From Legionella feeleii (GTDB lineage: Bacteria > Pseudomonadota > Gammaproteobacteria > Legionellales > Legionellaceae): 64,000 bases of DNA. Below, piece by piece: positions 18,607-27,515 of the stretch. Position numbers and translations under genes: made by a program. A model generated the notes under the pieces. The model saw nothing but the letters and a program-made list of their open reading frames with translations, did not search any database and was not told the DNA's origin. The stretch spans positions 21,195-85,194 of the forward strand of contig NZ_LNYB01000031.1 of NCBI RefSeq assembly GCF_001467625.1. The letters run 5' to 3'. Each line of letters begins with the position of its first letter. Position 1 is the first letter of the stretch.

Positions 18607-19773
18607 CTAAGTCGTTTCGGTAATTGGTTTTGTCCTTGCGGCCAGAATCATGCCAGCAAGCTTTTTCAGATCAAAATTAATATTGAGATAGGGTTTATTA
18701 GTGAATGAAATGACACCAATTTCAGCACTGGGAGTGAGTTGGATATGACTAGTGACACCATTGACCCAACCATTTTTGGTCAGTTGGACGGGAAGACCCT
18801 GGGCTGGAAAATCGACGGTCCAGCCTAGTGCCATGGCATCTTTACCAAAATCCAGGGGGTTATCAAATTGGGATTGGTAAACATAGCTGGCCTGAGCAAG
18901 AATCGTATCTTGTAGGGCTGCTGGTGATTTACTCAGTTGATAACGGGTGAACTTTAATAAATCAGCCATTGTTGAATAAATTCCACCACTGGGTTGTTCA
19001 AAACGAAATTCCCAATCTTTTTTAATCAGATCACCATTGAGCCAATAACTGGCTACTTTGCGTTTGGTCTGTTCGGGGGATAAGGTGACAGTGGTATCGA
19101 CTAATTCCAGTGGCTTACTAATGAGTAGTTGTAGTAAATTGCCATAATTAGTATGCATTTCTTTTGCTAATAATTGACCCAGTAGGCCGAAAGCGACATT
19201 GGAATAAAGGTAATGGCTTCCAGGGGCATAAGTGGGTTTGTAACTTTCATACCAACTGATGAATTGGGGCATGTCGTAGGGATAATTAGTTTGATAATCA
19301 TTATCTTGCGGAAGAGTTGGTAGCTGCCGTGGAAAACCAGAGCTATGGGTTGCTAAATCCAGCAAGGTAATTGGATGTATTTGTTTTCCTGTTCCATTGA
19401 GCAAACTATCAATAGGCGTATTAAGTCGTACAACACCCTGATTGACCATTTTTGCGAGCATTTGCGTAGTAAACACCTTGGAAACTGAGCCAATAGGCCA
19501 TACCGTATTCATCCTGGGACGCTGACCATTGTTTTTTACTGTTTCACCACAACTAATGACTGCTCTTTCATTGCCAGAGATGATCCCAATCATGAGCGCT
19601 GGAACGCTACTCTGTTCAAAAATAAACGTTTGAACATAGCTCGTCATTACAGCGAGGGGGAGTGTTTTGATGTTCTGTTGTTCTATAACCTGGCATTCTG
19701 GTATAGCTGCTTCGGTGAGGAACGGGAGAAATAATCCACAGATAACGCTTAACATTCTTGTACTTATAATCAT
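18607..19773 (-). CDS. Class C beta-lactamase-like serine hydrolase
   Basis: This 388-residue periplasmic serine hydrolase has the AmpC/penicillin-binding fold. It has a signal peptide of about 22 residues (ending in EAA). The nucleophile motif SxxK is S96-V-S-K99 and the second motif is Y190-S-N192. The third box reads KNG (in TKNGWVNGVTSHI) where AmpC enzymes have KTG. The overall arrangement (TLLDLATHSSGFPRQLP, LYSNVAFGLLGQLL, WEFRFEQPSGGIYSTMADLLKF) is close to class C beta-lactamases. It may hydrolyse cephalosporins or be a D,D-peptidase/esterase relative. No ampR-like regulator lies beside it. Confidence 0.85.
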   Translation of the reverse strand: MIISTRMLSVICGLFLPFLTEAAIPECQVIEQQNIKTLPLAVMTSYVQTFIFEQSSVPALMIGIISGNERAVISCGETVKNNGQRPRMNTVWPIGSVSKVFTTQMLAKMVNQGVVRLNTPIDSLLNGTGKQIHPITLLDLATHSSGFPRQLPTLPQDNDYQTNYPYDMPQFISWYESYKPTYAPGSHYLYSNVAFGLLGQLLAKEMHTNYGNLLQLLISKPLELVDTTVTLSPEQTKRKVASYWLNGDLIKKDWEFRFEQPSGGIYSTMADLLKFTRYQLSKSPAALQDTILAQASYVYQSQFDNPLDFGKDAMALGWTVDFPAQGLPVQLTKNGWVNGVTSHIQLTPSAEIGVISFTNKPYLNINFDLKKLAGMILAARTKPITETT

Positions 19774-19880
19774 AAAATATTCTTGCCTCTATAATAGCTG
19801 GATTTGAAAATAGAACTTAATGTACAACTTAACAAGATGAGTTGTATAGTGATGACATTATTGCTAATGAAGGAATGAGC

Positions 19881-21062
19881 ATGCGGATCGCATTAAAAAT
19901 TATTTTGAGCACACTTCTTTTTTGTTCTGTTTCTAGTGGATTTGCTGAGATAGCTGCGCCAGCGTGGTTTAGTCTGGATAAAAACAAGCAAGTCAAACTG
20001 CGGGTCGAGCTGTTTCTTTCTTCTGTGTGCCCTCATTGTAAGAAGGCAGATGAATTTTTTCGTACGTTGGAAGCGAAGGAATCCTGGATTGAAGTCCATC
20101 GTTACATTATCAACGAAGATAAAGTAGCGTTAGAGTTTTTTAATCAGCGATTGCAACAACAACACGTGGATAGTTTTGCTATGCCAGCCATATTTTTTTG
20201 CGATTCTCGCTGGGTAGGATTTGATAGCGCAGAAAATAGCGGTAAGGTGCTATTACGGGCTTTGAATTATTGCCATCAGCAAATTGTTGCAGCCGATCAA
20301 TTAACACCGTTAACTCGCACTCTGCTTAAACAGTGGGCGACAGCGAGTTGGTACGATATGAGTATTGAATACAAGCCTTCTCCAGCCCTTTTTATCCCTA
20401 TGATGGCTTTAACGGATGCCTTAAATCCTTGTGCCGCATTTTGTATAATGGCTTTGTTTGCATTTCTGTGGTTAACACCAACTCAATTAGCCCAATTCAC
20501 CCGGGGTATTGCCTTTATTGTGGCGGTCGGGTTGGTACATTTTTTCCAGCAAGCCTATACTGCTGCGTTTTATCATACCTGGACTTGGTTATCTATTTTC
20601 TCAGCTTTGCTTGGTTTAGGCCTTTTGGCCTACGTGGGCTCTAATTATTTTAAAGTTAAAACGGAAAAACCAATTTATATCACGGGTATTTTAGTCGTGC
20701 TTACAGCCATGGTTATACAGGCCTATCAGCAAACCTGTACACCCAGCTTTGCGCTTGTATTTGAACAGTGGCTTGCTGCACAGCCTGTATCGCCTACAAG
20801 ACTGGCGCTTTATCAATTGGGCTATCAACTTATCTATTTGGTGCCTTTGTTGGTATTAATAATTGTTTTTTCTTTTTTGAGCCACTCAAAGTCCCTGGAA
20901 AAGCGTCGTTTGGTCATTACTCAGGTATCTTGGATGATTTTGACGATTATTGGCTGTTTCTTCATTTTTTACCCCAAAGGCTTATCCAGTCTCTGGATTT
21001 CTTTTGTGGCGTTGGCGGTTGCTATATTACTTGGATGGCTGACTGCAAAGCGAAGTGCTTAG
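19881..21062 (+). CDS. Thioredoxin-fold domain fused to DsbD-like membrane domain
   Basis: This 393-residue envelope protein probably carries out thiol-disulfide exchange. A signal peptide is followed by a thioredoxin/glutaredoxin-like domain with CPHC (residues about 52-55, SSVCPHCKKADEFF). A multi-helix membrane domain then carries TDALNPCAAF, the cysteine-proline motif of CcdA/DsbD transmembrane reductases. A second membrane cysteine occurs in YQQTCTPSF. ATG 19881 is chosen because AAGGA at 19870-19874 is 6 nt away; an ATG at 19875 is too close to it. The order (thioredoxin before membrane part) differs from E. coli DsbD. It may bring electrons to periplasmic thiols. Confidence 0.82.
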   Translation: MRIALKIILSTLLFCSVSSGFAEIAAPAWFSLDKNKQVKLRVELFLSSVCPHCKKADEFFRTLEAKESWIEVHRYIINEDKVALEFFNQRLQQQHVDSFAMPAIFFCDSRWVGFDSAENSGKVLLRALNYCHQQIVAADQLTPLTRTLLKQWATASWYDMSIEYKPSPALFIPMMALTDALNPCAAFCIMALFAFLWLTPTQLAQFTRGIAFIVAVGLVHFFQQAYTAAFYHTWTWLSIFSALLGLGLLAYVGSNYFKVKTEKPIYITGILVVLTAMVIQAYQQTCTPSFALVFEQWLAAQPVSPTRLALYQLGYQLIYLVPLLVLIIVFSFLSHSKSLEKRRLVITQVSWMILTIIGCFFIFYPKGLSSLWISFVALAVAILLGWLTAKRSA

Positions 21063-21137
21063 CTCGTTTTAATAAGCTATCTAAAATTGATTTTCTTATC
21101 TGGAGTTATATAACCGCTATGAATCTTGGCGAATAAA

Positions 21138-21398
21138 ATGGCCAAACCACCTTTTTTGCCTATTCCTTGTGATGTGGAGCAGGGAAAAACTTATTTCTGG
21201 TGCGGTTGTGGCAAGAGTAAGAAACAACCTTTTTGCGATCGAAAGGATTGCGGCGATAAATGTGTTCCTTATCGGGCTATACTTACAGAAACGATTTTTT
21301 TTTGTGGTTGCAAGCAAACAAAAGAACCACCCCTCTGTGATGGTTCGCATGCCCAGCTGGCACTTGACTACTTAAAGAAACGTAAGCAGCAACTTTGA
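21138..21398 (+). CDS. CDGSH iron-sulfur domain protein
   Basis: This 86-residue protein has two CDGSH-type 2Fe-2S motifs, as in mitoNEET-related MiNT proteins. The C-terminal motif is canonical (CGC...PPLCDGSH). The N-terminal one reads CGCGKSKKQPFCDRKDC, with the expected glycine, serine and histidine of CDGSH replaced. ATG 21138 is preferred; an in-frame TTG at 21126 would add four residues, and no clear ribosome site supports either. It is followed 12 nt later by the GGDEF gene and may be cotranscribed with the redox protein upstream. It could be a small electron or cluster carrier. Confidence 0.88.
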   Translation: MAKPPFLPIPCDVEQGKTYFWCGCGKSKKQPFCDRKDCGDKCVPYRAILTETIFFCGCKQTKEPPLCDGSHAQLALDYLKKRKQQL

Positions 21399-21410
21399 AG
21401 GGATACTATC

Positions 21411-22295
21411 ATGATGGATCAGCAGTTAAAAAGGAAGGTTGTTAAGACAATTACTCAATACGAGCAACAATACGACAAGTTGCAAATGGAAGTTAATGCC
21501 CTTAAAGGCACCCTTAATGAATTGAGTTTGCAGGCATTAAAGGAAACAGCGCAACTGGAATCCGGGATCAAGATCAAGATTAAACAAATTAAAAAGCATA
21601 TTACTCACTCTGATTCTATTGAAGATTTAGCTCATAAAATCCAAGAAAATTTAGTCGTGATGGAAAAACAATTGAAAGACTATAAAGCAAATGAGCAAAA
21701 GCGTTGGCAGGATAACGAGCAAAAAATGATGGCATTGGAAGAGAAGCTCATTAAAATAGAACGTAAGGGTGAGGAAATTAAAAATCTCTTATCCAATGAA
21801 AAGATTAATTTAAATCGAGATAGCTTAACTGGCCTGCCAAATCGTACTTTGTACGGCGAATATATCTCCTATGCCTACTACCGTTGGCAAAGGGGCTTTG
21901 GTGATTTATCACTTGCCCTGGCAGATATCGATCATTTCCGAGAGATCAATGAAAAATATGGTCATTTAACTGGCGATAGGATACTGCAAGAAGTAGCCAC
22001 TATTTTTAAAACATCCATTCGTCGTGCTGATTTTTTGGCGCGCTATAGTGGTGAAAAATTTATTTTCATATTTGAGAGGACTCAACAGAAAGATGCAGCG
22101 ATGGTTCTGGAAAGCCTGCGCAGAGCAATCGAAGAATGCCAATTTTTTCATGATAAAACAAAGATTGACGTAACAGTCTCTTTTGGCCTTACTACTTTAA
22201 CACAAGGAGACGAGTTGGAAGGACTTTTGATCAGGGCAGACAAAGCAGTTTATCAGGCAAAGATGGGTGGTCGGAATCAAGTAACAACACTTTAG
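21411..22295 (+). CDS. GGDEF-domain protein with degenerate signature
   Basis: This 294-residue protein has an N-terminal coiled coil (about 1-130) and a C-terminal GGDEF domain of the diguanylate cyclase family. The entrance motif DSLTGLPNR is intact. So are the Asp-containing LADIDHFREINEKYGHLTGDRIL (Asp172) and the C-terminal KAVYQAKMGGRNQV. The signature itself is SGEKF (213-217), so the first and fourth positions deviate. Substitution of the fourth-position Glu by Lys makes enzymatic activity doubtful; it may bind GTP or c-di-GMP instead. AAGGGA lies about 9 nt before the ATG. Confidence 0.9.
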   Translation: MMDQQLKRKVVKTITQYEQQYDKLQMEVNALKGTLNELSLQALKETAQLESGIKIKIKQIKKHITHSDSIEDLAHKIQENLVVMEKQLKDYKANEQKRWQDNEQKMMALEEKLIKIERKGEEIKNLLSNEKINLNRDSLTGLPNRTLYGEYISYAYYRWQRGFGDLSLALADIDHFREINEKYGHLTGDRILQEVATIFKTSIRRADFLARYSGEKFIFIFERTQQKDAAMVLESLRRAIEECQFFHDKTKIDVTVSFGLTTLTQGDELEGLLIRADKAVYQAKMGGRNQVTTL

Positions 22296-22391
22296 CTGTC
22301 AATAGCTATAAATAATCACCTACTATTAAAAAACTTGATCTAAACTAGTTGATTTGGGATCATCAGTGCATTCAGATAGGTGAGTTTTTGT

Positions 22392-23375
22392 ATGAGTAAG
22401 TTAATTGATATTCCAGTTGTCGTTGAAAGCGGCCAAAAATACAAAACACCACAAGGTTTTGTTGCTATCAAAGATGGGGTTAAATCGGCCGGTTTATCTT
22501 CTGAGCGTTTGCCCAAACCTAAATGGTTACGTATCGTTAATCAGACCACGCCTGCTTACAGTCAAGTAAAAGAGCAAGTTGTAAAACACAGACTTGCTAC
22601 AGTTTGTGAGGAAGCAAAATGCCCTAATATTGCCGAGTGTTGGTCTCACGGTACGGCAACGATTATGCTAATGGGCGCTGTTTGCACGCGAGCCTGTCGA
22701 TTTTGTGCTGTAGATACGGGAAATCCACATGGCTGGCTTGATACGGAAGAACCTGAAAATACGGCTAATACAGTTGCAATAATGAATCTTGATTACGTGG
22801 TGCTTACTTCAGTAAATCGAGATGATCTGGCTGATGGTGGCGCCAAACATTATGCCGACACGATCCGGGCTATTAAAGCACGAACTCCAAAAACGAAGAT
22901 TGAGGCATTAACGCCTGATTTTCAGGGAATAAAAAAAGATATCGCTGTTCTTTTGGATAGTGGTGTGGATGTTTTTGCACAAAATGTTGAAACAGTGGAG
23001 CGCTTAACGCATCCTGTCAGAGACAACCGTGCCGGTTATTGGCAAACTTTGAATGTTTTGGCCTATGCCAAACAATATCGGCCTGATGTTTTAACAAAAA
23101 CCAGCCTGATGCTTGGCCTGGGGGAGACGGATGAAGAAATTCTCAAGACAATGGATGAGTTACGAGCACAAAAAGTGGATATCTTAACCTTGGGACAGTA
23201 TTTACAACCTACCAGAAATCATTTGCCAGTTGCTCGTTACGTCACACCAGAAAAATTTATTGAATTTCGTGAAATTGGTCTCCAAAAAGGATTTTTCGAA
23301 GTGGCTTCGGGGCCTTTGGTGCGTTCAAGCTATCGCGCCGATCGTGTGTTTAAGCGAGATAATCTCGGTTTATAA
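22392..23375 (+). CDS. lipA: Lipoyl synthase
   Basis: This radical-SAM enzyme inserts two sulfur atoms into protein-bound octanoyl groups to make lipoate for the 2-oxoacid dehydrogenases. The 327-residue protein has the auxiliary-cluster motif [12 protein letters not shown], the radical-SAM motif CTRACRFC and the C-terminal RSSYRA serine motif. I use ATG 22392, with AGGTGAG at 22378-22384 as ribosome site; an upstream GTG at 22380 overlaps this site and is unlikely. No lipB is seen beside it. Confidence 0.97.
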   Translation: MSKLIDIPVVVESGQKYKTPQGFVAIKDGVKSAGLSSERLPKPKWLRIVNQTTPAYSQVKEQVVKHRLATVCEEAKCPNIAECWSHGTATIMLMGAVCTRACRFCAVDTGNPHGWLDTEEPENTANTVAIMNLDYVVLTSVNRDDLADGGAKHYADTIRAIKARTPKTKIEALTPDFQGIKKDIAVLLDSGVDVFAQNVETVERLTHPVRDNRAGYWQTLNVLAYAKQYRPDVLTKTSLMLGLGETDEEILKTMDELRAQKVDILTLGQYLQPTRNHLPVARYVTPEKFIEFREIGLQKGFFEVASGPLVRSSYRADRVFKRDNLGL

Positions 23376-23418
23376 ACGTTTTTTGAAGAGTAAGTTATTT
23401 TTCATAACAATCTGTTGT

Positions 23419-23498
23419 CATTGCGAACAACGTGAAGCAACCCAGTATAGAGTTCTAACAAAGCCTTGTCCCGGGTTGCTTTGACCAGGCTCGCAATG
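23419..23498. repeat. Palindromic intergenic repeat
   Basis: An imperfect inverted repeat of about 80 nt follows lipA. The left arm reads CATTGCGAACAACGTGAAGC and then AACCCAG. The right arm is CCGGGTTGCTTTGACCAGG and then CTCGCAATG, largely its complement. Such CATTGCGAG...AAGCAACCC palindromes are, from memory, dispersed in Legionella and other intracellular bacteria. The stem would fold strongly in RNA and could also stop transcription. Confidence 0.7.
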
Positions 23499-23597
23499 TA
23501 CCCATGAACGCTTGCTCTAAAGATGCTCTAACCCAGGTAAAACACAGTGAAACCGTGTTTGAGAATTGGCAAAGATTATTTTTTTGTATTTCCACTG

Positions 23598-24413
23598 TTA
23601 CTTAATACCACATACCTGACACGATTGATAAAAACCAACAATTGTAAACTTATCTTCTGCCAGGCGGTTTAGTTCTTGTCGTTGTTCTTCCCAGTCTGCT
23701 TCACTTTGTCCTTGGGCAAGTGCAGTACTTTTATAAGCATCATGTCCAGCCAGGAGCAGTTTTTTACTGCGCTCCGTAGTTAACAGTGGTTGTATGAGGT
23801 TAGCATCTTTTATCTTGAATCCGTTTTTTTTCATCCAATAGACAAGTTTCATACCAAATTCGCCATCTCGCTGTACACCATCAACTTCGTTATCAGGAGA
23901 GGGTATGTCTTGACGATTGTAATGCCAGGCTTTGGATGGGGGATAGGAAAAGGCTGCACTAATAATGCCTTCCTCTGCGATATAAAACCCGCCTTTGTTT
24001 AAATGGTGATAAAAAAGGTTGATTGCTTCCCGCGGACTGTGTAAGTGATGCAGGACGAAGCGGCAGTATATTAAATCAAAAGTCTCATGATGTTTGTCCA
24101 AATCATAGACAGAAAGTTCTTTAAACAGTATATTTTTGTCCTCTTGCCGATCACAATATCGTTTGGCTCTTGCCAATTGTGCGGCACTGATATCAACAGA
24201 TAAGACCTGGCCCTGTGGGCCGACCTGTTTAGAAAGGTAGTGAGTCATAAGGCCTGAACCACTACCAACATCCAAGACGCGCATTCCAGGCTTAATGCCA
24301 TTGCGCTCAATGAATGCCTGGGTAGTTGGATTAAAAGAGAGATCAAGAATATCGTAATCGAGGCCTTCTTCGGTTATTTCAAAATCATAACGCTCTTTAT
24401 GTTGATCGCTCAT
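23598..24413 (-). CDS. Class I SAM-dependent methyltransferase
   Basis: This 271-residue protein has the Rossmann methyltransferase motif I LDVGSGSGLMTHYL near residues 48-61. It also has VDISAAQLARAK (motif II), DLIYCRFVLHHL (motif IV) and a variable C-terminal cap. The substrate is not evident. ATG 24413 is chosen because GGAG lies about 5 nt upstream and because a longer version (to 24485) would run through the repeat hairpins at 24436-24494. It lies between lipA and the leftward polysaccharide operon and is not obviously part of either. Confidence 0.85.
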   Translation of the reverse strand: MSDQHKERYDFEITEEGLDYDILDLSFNPTTQAFIERNGIKPGMRVLDVGSGSGLMTHYLSKQVGPQGQVLSVDISAAQLARAKRYCDRQEDKNILFKELSVYDLDKHHETFDLIYCRFVLHHLHSPREAINLFYHHLNKGGFYIAEEGIISAAFSYPPSKAWHYNRQDIPSPDNEVDGVQRDGEFGMKLVYWMKKNGFKIKDANLIQPLLTTERSKKLLLAGHDAYKSTALAQGQSEADWEEQRQELNRLAEDKFTIVGFYQSCQVCGIK

Positions 24414-24435
24414 GGAGTCTCCGTATCCCGCGCAG

Positions 24436-24494
24436 GTCGGGCTCCTAGCCCGACGCAAGCTTGTTGCTTGAATAGGTCGGGCCAAGAGCCCGAT
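24436..24494. repeat. Two GTCGGGC hairpins in direct repeat
   Basis: Two related hairpins about 40 nt apart both start AGGTCGGGC. The first is GTCGGGCT / AGCCCGAC (24436-24454, loop about 3 nt). The second is GTCGGGC / GCCCGAT (24476-24494). They lie between the SDR gene stop and the methyltransferase start on the minus strand, so they could end or process the leftward polysaccharide transcript. They look like REP-type elements and share the GTCGGGC arm with the hairpin at 16352. Confidence 0.65.
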
Positions 24495-24499
24495 CTACG

Positions 24500-25480
24500 T
24501 TATTGTTTTATATGGTAGTCAACCATTTGTTGCAACTGCTCCTTCATCGTATAGGGAGGTTCCCAGGCCAAAAGTGTTTTTGCTTTATCAGAATTAATCT
24601 CTAAATTATTCAATAATTGATCGGCCAATTTGGTTTTACCAATGCGACGAAACCCCCATTCCAACACTTTATGCGGTATAGGCAGAAGGACAGTCTTTTT
24701 ACCCATTGCCTTGGAGAGTTGCTGCAGTAATTGAGTAGTAGTGACTACTTCTCTATCAGCAACCAGGAACAGTTGATTGGCTGCTTGAGCATCCTCAACA
24801 CATCTGGCAATAAAATCAGTGAGATTAGCAACCCCAATAAATTGACGTCTGTTTTTTACTTTGCCAAAAGGAAGAGGGAGTCCTTTATTGACAAGATTTA
24901 ACAATTTTTCGAAATTGCCTTTAACCCCTGGCCCATACACGAGAGGTGGTCTAATAATAACCAGCTCCATGTTAGTAGCGAGTTGCTTTAACCGCTGTTC
25001 TGCTTCCCATTTGGCTTGGGCATAAGGTACCTGAGGATTGGGCTGTGAATTTTCATTAAAAGGATTGGCGTGGCTAGTATTTCCTAACACACCAATACTA
25101 CTGATAAAAATAAAGCGTTTAACACCCAGACGGTTTGCTTCTTTGGCCAAATGCTCGGTAGCCTGACAATTGATTTGCCGGAAGGTCTCCAGGGGATTAT
25201 CACTTGTTTCACGCAGAATATGGGCTCTCGCTGCACAATGAACAATGGTATCCACACCCTGGATGACTTTATCCCAATTGGTCTCGGCAGTTAATTCACC
25301 CAAATTATAGATAGTCAGTTCGTCCAGTTGCAGCTGTTTTTTGAGTTGCGACACTGACCGCAAGGCTGACTCTGAGCGAACAGTGGCTCTTACTTCATAG
25401 CCATTTTGGCCTAAAGTTTTAACTAATTCCTGCCCTATAAAGCCACTCGCACCAGTAACCAGAATTATCTTATTGGACAT
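24500..25480 (-). CDS. NAD-dependent sugar epimerase/reductase (extended SDR)
   Basis: This 326-residue extended SDR acts on nucleotide sugars. It has the NAD-binding GASGFIGQEL, catalytic YAQAK (YxxxK), RPPLVYGPG and a typical C-terminal sugar domain. It resembles the WbpV/Gne-type 4-ketoreductases that supply UDP-QuiNAc/FucNAc to WbpL-like initiating enzymes. Such an enzyme is encoded at 50871, so a role in QuiNAc supply is a reasonable inference. ATG 25480 is chosen because it begins the Rossmann motif; it overlaps the upstream glycosyltransferase stop by 11 nt, implying coupling. It is the last gene of a three-gene leftward operon. Confidence 0.85.
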   Translation of the reverse strand: MSNKIILVTGASGFIGQELVKTLGQNGYEVRATVRSESALRSVSQLKKQLQLDELTIYNLGELTAETNWDKVIQGVDTIVHCAARAHILRETSDNPLETFRQINCQATEHLAKEANRLGVKRFIFISSIGVLGNTSHANPFNENSQPNPQVPYAQAKWEAEQRLKQLATNMELVIIRPPLVYGPGVKGNFEKLLNLVNKGLPLPFGKVKNRRQFIGVANLTDFIARCVEDAQAANQLFLVADREVVTTTQLLQQLSKAMGKKTVLLPIPHKVLEWGFRRIGKTKLADQLLNNLEINSDKAKTLLAWEPPYTMKEQLQQMVDYHIKQ

Positions 25481-26240
25481 ATTCGTCTCTTTTGCGGTAT
25501 TGCTGAATACGATCAAGCAATTTACTGCAAACCATTTTCACTGGCGAATAATCGTAATTATGGCTCTTCAAGGCGCGCATTATCTCTTTATTTTGATTGA
25601 AAATATTTTTTAGTGATTTATTTGTAGTACCGCCTAAGCGCATTTTGATCATCACTTCAGGAATATAACTGACCTTGATGTTATGTGAAAATAGAAGACG
25701 TAATAACAATTCATAGTCAGCTGCTAACTTATAGTCCAGATTGAAAAGCATGCCATAGTTATCATGAACTTCCCTGCGTGCATAAAAAGTGGGGTGGGCA
25801 GGAATCCATCCTTTGGCAAGGAGGGCTGAATTATAAGGACTGGAACGCCAGTAGCGTGCAACCTGATTGATATTATCCTGATTAACGTAAACCAAATCTC
25901 CATAGCAGGCATCTACTTCAGGATCTGCCAGAGCTTTTACTACATTACTAAGCACATGCTTATTGGCAAGCATATCATCTGAATTCAAGAGGCCAATGAC
26001 ATCACCCGTTGCTTTAGAGACTCCTTTATTCATTGCATCATAAAGGCCATTATCGGGTTCTGAGGTCAGGTAGGCAATGTGCTCGCGGTTTTTTTCAAGA
26101 ATTTCTAGCGTACCATCAGTAGAGCCGCCGTCAATGATGATATGTTCAATGTCTTGATGAGTTTGCATTTGAATTGTTCGCAATGTGTCACGAATTGTTG
26201 CTTCGCTATTGTAACATGCGGTAACAATGGAAATTTTCAT
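25470..26240 (-). CDS. Family 2 glycosyltransferase
   Basis: This 256-residue GT-A glycosyltransferase is predicted to add a sugar to the growing lipid-linked oligosaccharide on the cytoplasmic side. It starts with KISIVTACYNSEATIRDTL and has IDGGSTDGTLEIL. The metal-binding region is LLNSDD (DxD-like) after SEPDNGLYDAMNKG, and KLAADYELLLRL follows. This resembles WcaA-like enzymes. It sits 12 nt after the flippase gene stop and overlaps the SDR gene. Donor and acceptor sugars cannot be told. Confidence 0.9.
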   Translation of the reverse strand: MKISIVTACYNSEATIRDTLRTIQMQTHQDIEHIIIDGGSTDGTLEILEKNREHIAYLTSEPDNGLYDAMNKGVSKATGDVIGLLNSDDMLANKHVLSNVVKALADPEVDACYGDLVYVNQDNINQVARYWRSSPYNSALLAKGWIPAHPTFYARREVHDNYGMLFNLDYKLAADYELLLRLLFSHNIKVSYIPEVMIKMRLGGTTNKSLKNIFNQNKEIMRALKSHNYDYSPVKMVCSKLLDRIQQYRKRDEYVQ

Positions 26241-26252
26241 AGTAACCTCAAA

Positions 26253-27515
26253 TTAAGATTGTAAAAGTGGGAAAGGGCGTATCGTTCTTTGAACCATAAC
26301 AACGAAGGCATAACCTAATAAAACCAAACTTGCACCGGCTGATGAAAGCGCGGCTCCTACGAGCCCATAGTGTGGCACTAAAACGGCATTACCTACAACC
26401 ATGATAAAAAAAGAAGCAAGATTGATTAACAGGATCAATCGATCACTGTGTTGGGCATAAAGAGTATACAACGGTACATCGGCGACGCTGCGACATGCAG
26501 CACCAAACAATAGGAAATAGAAGATATGTAAATTAGAAAGATAAACCGATTTATTGATAAGGTTCACGAAGGGGTAGACAAGCGCTATGCTTAAGGCAGA
26601 AAACACGAGGACAAAAGCAGTCGTATATTTAAGCATATGCATTGCTTCGCCATAAAAAAGCTGGCGATCATTCTGTTTCCACGCTGCTAACAGTTGTGCC
26701 AACCGCATTTTGGACACCCCGGTATTGACCAAATTGTGTAAAGTTACACTGAGGCCAGCATAAAACGTGTAGATCCCAACTGCTTCCATTCCGCAATAAT
26801 AACTCACAAAAAAACGCTCTATGTACAGGAGGCTTAAAGCCGAGAATGCAGTTACCAAAAAGGGACGTGAAACTTTCAAACCTTGCCACATTGTTTTCCA
26901 GCGCACGGGATGTATCCACATGCTCTTCCACGGAAGATTATAGAGGGCTGTAAACCCTATAAAAATACTAAAGGCTGCCCCTGTAATCCAGACAATAAAA
27001 ATAAGATTGAAATAGCGGCTGGCAGGAAAAAAATAGAAAACTGGCAGCAAGATATAGATCCAGAGTCCCTGGCGAAGAAAATAAATGAAATTGGCTAAAT
27101 AAGGACGAGACAAGGCAATAAGAATCCGCATCAACTCGTTGGAAGCGTGCTCGAATATAATAAGGATGAAAAACCAGAAACAAAGTGAATAGGGTACAAG
27201 GCTCAAATAGAACAGGATATAAAAAGCCGGGGCGGTCAGGACGAAGGTAAGCCCGTAGAGAATGAATTGATCTCTTATGATAAGCACTTGTTCGATTTCG
27301 GAAGCGCCCACCAGTGTCCTGGATGTGTAGTTATAAAACTCCAGACCAAGAAAGAAAAGGGCATAGGCCACTATGGCGGCCATAACACCGTACAAGCCAA
27401 GTTCACTGGGTTGGAAATACTGCACTAAACAGATTACTAATAAAAATTTTGCTGCCAGGGTGAGACCCCGTATAGCAATTGCTGACAAATTGTAAAACCA
27501 AGAAAAACGCATCAA
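26253..27515 (-). CDS. wzx: Wzx-type polysaccharide flippase
   Basis: This 420-residue integral membrane protein has about 12 or more hydrophobic segments from end to end. It is consistent with the MATE/PST (Wzx) family that flips undecaprenyl-linked oligosaccharide across the inner membrane. Features include the amphipathic N-terminal helix (WFYNLSAIAIRGLTLAAKFL) and loops with few charged residues. The final hairpin is GLVGAALSSAGASLVLLGYAF. It is the first gene of the leftward operon and diverges from wzz. Sequence conservation in this family is low, so the call rests on topology and context. Confidence 0.8.
   Translation of the reverse strand: MMRFSWFYNLSAIAIRGLTLAAKFLLVICLVQYFQPSELGLYGVMAAIVAYALFFLGLEFYNYTSRTLVGASEIEQVLIIRDQFILYGLTFVLTAPAFYILFYLSLVPYSLCFWFFILIIFEHASNELMRILIALSRPYLANFIYFLRQGLWIYILLPVFYFFPASRYFNLIFIVWITGAAFSIFIGFTALYNLPWKSMWIHPVRWKTMWQGLKVSRPFLVTAFSALSLLYIERFFVSYYCGMEAVGIYTFYAGLSVTLHNLVNTGVSKMRLAQLLAAWKQNDRQLFYGEAMHMLKYTTAFVLVFSALSIALVYPFVNLINKSVYLSNLHIFYFLLFGAACRSVADVPLYTLYAQHSDRLILLINLASFFIMVVGNAVLVPHYGLVGAALSSAGASLVLLGYAFVVMVQRTIRPFPLLQS

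Noticed and set aside
24414-24485. Longer N-terminus of the methyltransferase
   Set aside because: The added residues are encoded by the repeat hairpins, and GGAG supports the ATG at 24413.
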